The notes beneath the pieces were generated by a model. The model made no database searches. It was not told the origin of the DNA and was given only the letters and a program-made list of their open reading frames with translations. Below are positions 5,497 through 9,160 of a stretch of DNA of 9,160 nt, one piece after another. The first letter of the stretch is position 1. Every line of letters starts with the position of its first letter. Source of the stretch: Phycisphaerae bacterium (lineage in GTDB: Bacteria > Planctomycetota > Phycisphaerae > SM23-33); assembly GCA_030610965.1 (NCBI GenBank), contig JAUWQU010000090.1, positions 1 through 9,160 on the forward strand, in the 5' to 3' direction. A program made the position numbers and the translations under genes.

Positions 5497-6723
5497 ATGG
5501 GCGCGAAGACAATCGCGGAAAAGGCGCTTAACCAGGGTGGCGGCATCGTTCGGCTGGCGCCGGCTTGGGTGCCTCGGGTGTTCTGCATTCCTGGGCGGCG
5601 GATAAAGCTTCATCCGGACGACTACTGGGCGTTGGGGTCCAAGCGTGGCGGCATCGACGAGCGTTGGTTCGCTTCGACCACCCCGGCCGACAACGGCCCG
5701 CTCACGGGCAAGGACGAAGGGCTAAGCCCGATCGTCGTCGAGGATAACGGCCAGGTCGAGCGCGTCCTGCTTCGCGACGCGGTGGCGGAGTTGAAGGGCG
5801 AGCTTATCGGCAAGCTCTGGGACACGTGCGGCGGCTGGCCGATGTTCTCGAAGTTCTTCGACAACCGCGACGCGCTGCCGCTGCACATTCACCACGACGA
5901 GGCCCACGCCGCGCGCGTAAACGCGGCGGGCAAGCCGGAGGCGTACTACTTCGCCCCGCAGGTGAACAATCACGGCGGGACGTTCCCGTACACGTTTTTC
6001 GGGTTCAGGCCCGGCGTTACGAAGGACCAGGTCCGCGACGTGCTGATGAAGTACGAATCGGGCGACAACCGCATCTGCGACATTTCGGTGGCCTACAAGC
6101 TCAAGCCCGGCACAGGCTGGTGCGTTCCGCCGGGCGTGTTGCACGCGCCGGGCAGCCTATGCACCTACGAGCCCCAGAAGGCCTCCGACGTGTTCGCGAT
6201 GTACCAGTCCGTCGCCAGCGAGCAGGTCTTGCCGCAGGAACTGCTTTGGAAGGACTGCCCCGAGGAGGAAAAGGGCAACTTCGACTACCTCGTGGACGTG
6301 ATCGATTGGGAGCAGAATACCGACCCGCTGTTCGCCCAGAAGCACTTCCTGGAGCCGATACTCGTCGGGAAGCTCGAGGACATGCAGGCCGACGGCTACG
6401 AGGAACGGTGGATCTGCTACGGAGTGGACGAGTTCAGCGCCAAGGAACTGACGGTTTTGCCAGGCCGGACCGCGACCATTCGCGACGGCGGGGCGTACGG
6501 TCTGATCGTCCTGCAGGGCCACGGCAAGATGGGCGTATGGGACATCGAGACGCCGTCGCTGATCCGCTTCGGGCAGTTGACCTATGACGAGTTCTTCGTA
6601 AGCGCCTCGGCCGCGGCGGCGGGCGTGCAGATAACCAACCCAAGCAAGAGCGACCCGATCGTCATGCTCAAGCACTTCGGACCCGAAGCCAACGCCAACA
6701 TACCGACAATAGGCTGTCGATAA
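5497..6723 (+). CDS. Cupin protein related to class I mannose-6-phosphate isomerase
   Basis: This 408-residue cytoplasmic protein has the cupin metal site and topology of type I phosphomannose isomerases. The first cupin has LHIHHDEAHA (H130, H132, H133, E135), a PEAYYF segment in which E148 sits where PMI has its KPE metal glutamate, and VPPGVLHAPG with H216, followed by YEPQKASDVF, like the PMI stretch after its last zinc ligand. A second cupin-like barrel (about 320-395, with VLQGHGKMGVWD) lacks the His set and is probably structural. It may isomerise an aldose/ketose or its phosphate, but the PMI catalytic arginine is not evident, so the substrate may differ. The start is ATG 5497, 7 nt after AAAGG (5485-5489); a TTG at 5491 is too close to that site. 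It is first in the operon: only 20 bp separate it from the TIM-barrel gene. No standard gene name fits. Confidence 0.75.
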   Translation: MGAKTIAEKALNQGGGIVRLAPAWVPRVFCIPGRRIKLHPDDYWALGSKRGGIDERWFASTTPADNGPLTGKDEGLSPIVVEDNGQVERVLLRDAVAELKGELIGKLWDTCGGWPMFSKFFDNRDALPLHIHHDEAHAARVNAAGKPEAYYFAPQVNNHGGTFPYTFFGFRPGVTKDQVRDVLMKYESGDNRICDISVAYKLKPGTGWCVPPGVLHAPGSLCTYEPQKASDVFAMYQSVASEQVLPQELLWKDCPEEEKGNFDYLVDVIDWEQNTDPLFAQKHFLEPILVGKLEDMQADGYEERWICYGVDEFSAKELTVLPGRTATIRDGGAYGLIVLQGHGKMGVWDIETPSLIRFGQLTYDEFFVSASAAAAGVQITNPSKSDPIVMLKHFGPEANANIPTIGCR

Positions 6724-6743
6724 CCTCGGAAAGGACGCCCACC

Positions 6744-7796
6744 ATGGCAACGCACGCGAACAACCATCCCAAGCTCCACAATGCCGCCTGGCCCGGCGTG
6801 GTAGGCAAGGAGCCCGGCACGGACAACCCGCCGATCGACCTGGAGACGATGCTCGACTACACTGCCGCAGCCGAGGTGGACGGCGTGAAGTTCGACGGCG
6901 TCGACCTGTTCCTGTTCGCCCCGCACGTTGACATCGACTCAGGCGACGACGACCTCAAGGCCCTGGCGGATTCGGTGGCCCGGCGCGGACTGGTGATAGG
7001 TACGGTGGTCGCGCCGGTCTGGCCGCCGACCGGCGGCGGACCGGCCATGGACGCCGGAGAGGGTCGCCAAGGGTTCCTCAAGCAGGTCGAGAAGGCCTGC
7101 CGGATAGCCGCAAAGCTCACCGAGATGGGTGTAAGGCCCTACGGAGTGGTGCGGATAGACTCGGCAAGTGGGGTGGAAGAGTGGGCGAAGGACCCCGAGG
7201 GCAACCAGAAGCGCATAGCCGAGACGTTCAAGCAGGCCGCGGCCATTGCCCGGGGCCACGGCCAGCGCCTCGCGGCCGAGGGGGAGATCTGCTGGGGCGG
7301 CATGCACTCGTGGCGGACGATGGCGGATCTGCTGGATCGCGTGGGCGAGCCGGAAACTCTCGGCTTCCAGGCCGACATGGCCCACACTCTGCTCTACGCG
7401 CTGGGCTACAACGCGCCCGATGACAGGCTGCTGCCGGAAGGCTACGACTGGTCGGACCGGTCGGTGCTGGACGAGGCGCTCAAGACCGTCACCGACGCGC
7501 TCAGGCCGTGGACGATCGACGTACACGTCGCCCAGAATGACGCGACGGTGCTCGGCTCGGGCACTCACGACAAGACAGGCCGGCACTGCCTGCCGGACGA
7601 CCCCAACGGCAAACTGGACATCCCCCACGTGGCGGGCTTCTGGCTGCGCGACGCCGCGGGCGAGCCGACAAAGGCCGTCGAGCACCTCTGCTGGGACGGC
7701 TGCATGTTCCCCAACACCGTGATGGCAAGGGGCGAAACGTGGAACAGCATTCTGTCGGCCATGCTCGGCGTCCGCGATGCCCATGGCTGGCAGTAG
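6744..7796 (+). CDS. Xylose-isomerase-like TIM-barrel protein (sugar isomerase/epimerase superfamily)
   Basis: This 350-residue cytoplasmic protein of the AP-endonuclease-2/xylose-isomerase-like barrel superfamily is probably a metal-dependent isomerase, epimerase or dehydratase of a sugar or polyol. Likely metal and catalytic positions are E179/E181 (AAEGEICWGG), D211 and H214 (QADMAHT) and H261 (IDVHVAQND); a final acidic ligand near the C-terminus is not obvious. The loop after H261 (ATVLGSGTHDKTGRHC) is rich in polar residues and probably contacts substrate. It is only distantly similar to the 3-epimerase at 3188 and lacks its EPLNRFE motif, so the two are not recent duplicates. GGAAAGGA (6728-6735) lies 8 nt before ATG 6744. 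It is second in the operon, 20 bp after the cupin and 27 bp before the dehydrogenase, implying a shared pathway. The reaction remains unassigned. Confidence 0.75.
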   Translation: MATHANNHPKLHNAAWPGVVGKEPGTDNPPIDLETMLDYTAAAEVDGVKFDGVDLFLFAPHVDIDSGDDDLKALADSVARRGLVIGTVVAPVWPPTGGGPAMDAGEGRQGFLKQVEKACRIAAKLTEMGVRPYGVVRIDSASGVEEWAKDPEGNQKRIAETFKQAAAIARGHGQRLAAEGEICWGGMHSWRTMADLLDRVGEPETLGFQADMAHTLLYALGYNAPDDRLLPEGYDWSDRSVLDEALKTVTDALRPWTIDVHVAQNDATVLGSGTHDKTGRHCLPDDPNGKLDIPHVAGFWLRDAAGEPTKAVEHLCWDGCMFPNTVMARGETWNSILSAMLGVRDAHGWQ

Positions 7797-7823
7797 CAGG
7801 CTCAATCAAAGGAGCGACCAGAG

Positions 7824-8972
7824 ATGGCGAAAAAACTCAACATCGGAATGATCGGGTACGGGTTCATGGGCCGGACGCATTCGAACGCGTATAGGCGGGT
7901 GACGAATTTCTTCGACGTGCCTTACGAGCCGGTGCTCAAGACCATCTGCGGCCTGGAGGCCGACGAGGCCAAGGCGTTCGCCGGCCAGTGGGGCTACGAG
8001 TCGAGCTGCACTGACTGGCGGCAGGTCGTGGACGACAAGAACATCGACGTCGTCGAAATCTGCACGCCGAACTTTACGCACGCCGAGATCGCCATCGCCG
8101 CCGCGAAGGCAGGCAAGACGATCATCTGCGAGAAGCCCCTGGCCATGAACGGCGAGCAGGCCAAGACCATGGTCGATGCCGTCGAGGCCGCGGGCGTGGC
8201 GAACTTCGTGTCGTTCAACTATCGCCGCGTCCCGGCCGTGACGCTGGTCAAGCAACTCATCGACGAGGGGCGGTTCGGTAAGATATTCCACTACCGCGCC
8301 AACTTCCTTCAGGACTGGACAATCTCGCCGGATGTGCCGCAGGGCGGCATGGCGACCTGGCGGCTGGATATCAAGTCGGCCGGCAGCGGCGTCACGGGCG
8401 ACCTGCTGGCCCACTGCATCGACACGGCATTGTGGCACAACGGGCCGATCGGGCGGGTAAACGCGATGACCGAGACCTTCGTCAAGGAGCGCATGCACGC
8501 TGAGACGGGCAAGAAGGAGGCGGTCGGCATCGACGACGCCTGCACGTTCTTCTGCAATTTCGACAACGGCTCGATGGGCAACTTCGAGGCCACCCGTTAC
8601 GCCCGCGGGCACAAGGCCCTTTACACCTTCGAGATCAACGGCGAGAAGGCGTCCGCCCGCTGGGACCTTCACGACCTGCACAGGCTGGAGTGGTTCGATT
8701 ACGGCGACGAGGGCCGGCTTCGCGGTTGGCGCAGCATCCACATGACAGACCACGACGGCGGGCACCCGTACATGGACCACTGGTGGGTTCCCGGCCTGCA
8801 GATCGGCTACGAGCACACGTTCGTTCACCAGATCGCGGACGTCCTGACGGGCCTTGGCGGCGGGCAACATGCCCAGCCGGACTTCCGCGCGGCACTGGCT
8901 ACGCAGAGGGTCTGCGACGCCGTGCTGGCCTCGGCCGCCAAGGGCCAGTGGGCCGAGGTGGTCAAGGATTAG
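7824..8972 (+). CDS. Gfo/Idh/MocA-family NAD(P)-dependent oxidoreductase
   Basis: This 382-residue cytoplasmic dehydrogenase is likely to oxidise or reduce a hydroxyl/keto position of a sugar or inositol-like polyol. The N-terminal Rossmann domain has GYGFMG (G11, G13, G16). The family's EKP motif is at E103-K104-P105, with K104 the catalytic lysine. In the C-terminal alpha/beta domain GDLLAHCID supplies D193 and H197, the same Asp-x3-His spacing as D172/H176 of Bacillus inositol dehydrogenase. A Trp/His-rich stretch (DHWWVPGLQIGYEHTF) near residue 315-330 is typical of this subgroup and may help form the substrate pocket. No signal peptide is present, unlike the exported paralogue that may follow it. 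AAAGGAG (7808-7814) lies 9 nt before ATG 7824. It is third in the operon, 27 bp after the TIM-barrel gene. The cofactor (NAD or NADP) and substrate cannot be fixed from sequence. Confidence 0.9.
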   Translation: MAKKLNIGMIGYGFMGRTHSNAYRRVTNFFDVPYEPVLKTICGLEADEAKAFAGQWGYESSCTDWRQVVDDKNIDVVEICTPNFTHAEIAIAAAKAGKTIICEKPLAMNGEQAKTMVDAVEAAGVANFVSFNYRRVPAVTLVKQLIDEGRFGKIFHYRANFLQDWTISPDVPQGGMATWRLDIKSAGSGVTGDLLAHCIDTALWHNGPIGRVNAMTETFVKERMHAETGKKEAVGIDDACTFFCNFDNGSMGNFEATRYARGHKALYTFEINGEKASARWDLHDLHRLEWFDYGDEGRLRGWRSIHMTDHDGGHPYMDHWWVPGLQIGYEHTFVHQIADVLTGLGGGQHAQPDFRAALATQRVCDAVLASAAKGQWAEVVKD

Positions 8973-9036
8973 TCCTTACGACATGCCAGGCGCACCGAGC
9001 CGGGTTGCCGGAGGCCAGCCCGACGGGAGTTCTATG

Positions 9037-9160
9037 ATGAAGCACAAAGCTTCGCGTGTTTTTAGTCGGCGGAAACTCATCAAGAGTGCCGCGCTGGCGG
9101 CGGGGGCCGTCGCGGCGGCGCCATACGCTATAACGTCCAACGCACTGGGCGGCGAGGGCA
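9037..9160 (+). CDS. Tat-exported protein, 5' part only (possibly a secreted Gfo/Idh/MocA oxidoreductase)
   Basis: About 41 residues are visible before the window ends. They form a twin-arginine signal: SRRKLIKSAALAAGAVAAAPYAITSNALGG, with the RR pair, a following Leu-Ile-Lys and an Ala-rich core. The tail APYAITSNALG closely resembles the end of Tat signals on planctomycete secreted Gfo/Idh/MocA dehydrogenases, so that class is my guess; the catalytic part lies outside the window. The Shine-Dalgarno GGGAG (9025-9029) is 7 nt from ATG 9037 and only 4 nt from the tandem ATG 9034, so 9037 is preferred. It starts 64 bp after the cytoplasmic dehydrogenase with no clear terminator between them, so it may be the fourth gene of the operon and handle a related substrate in the periplasm. 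Confidence 0.7.
   Translation, partial: MKHKASRVFSRRKLIKSAALAAGAVAAAPYAITSNALGGEG

Noticed and set aside
4988..5605. Plus-strand frames over the PocR fragment and operon leader
   Set aside because: They run opposite a recognisable PocR domain and into the cupin start, and have compositionally odd, motif-free translations.

Overview
The window looks like chromosomal DNA from a GC-rich planctomycete, probably of the Phycisphaerae type. This is inferred from co-occurring traits: a large secreted protein with a dockerin-like calcium-binding segment plus a PEP-CTERM tail, a PocR-type regulator fragment, several xylose-isomerase-like TIM barrels, a Gfo/Idh/MocA dehydrogenase, and the start of a Tat-exported protein. 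No marker gene fixes the taxonomy.

Layout. Positions 1-136 are the 3' end of a group II intron: domain V, then domain VI with a bulged adenosine. Its intron-encoded protein lies outside the window. A strong sigma70-type promoter (167-194) follows and drives a PEP-CTERM/dockerin surface protein (288-2936). After a 250-bp spacer with hairpins and a promoter comes a single sugar 3-epimerase gene of the D-tagatose/D-psicose (allulose) 3-epimerase family (3188-4102). It retains every metal and substrate residue at the spacing of characterised enzymes, but has an extra lysine/arginine-rich N-terminus.

Positions 4103-5020 look like a patch of genome plasticity. A geneless stretch carries an 18-bp tandem repeat, a nested palindrome pair able to form a cruciform, and a terminator-like hairpin. 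Next is a lone HicB-type antitoxin gene on the minus strand with no HicA toxin beside it. A 17-bp palindrome covers its -10 box, and its transcript is predicted to be nearly leaderless. Directly abutting this module is a truncated minus-strand PocR-domain regulator (5017-5310). Its reading frame ends where the family's conserved CHAGL motif would be expected, and its stop codon lies inside the hicB -35 box.

Divergent from the broken regulator is a plus-strand operon with 20-27 bp gaps: a type I phosphomannose-isomerase-like cupin (5497-6723), a xylose-isomerase-like TIM-barrel protein (6744-7796) and a Gfo/Idh/MocA NAD(P)-dependent dehydrogenase (7824-8972). A Tat-signal-bearing protein (9037 onward, cut by the window end) follows. 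Together they look like a cytoplasmic route that oxidises and isomerises a sugar or polyol, with an exported partner. The PocR fragment is plausibly the remains of its dedicated regulator. The substrate cannot be read from sequence alone.
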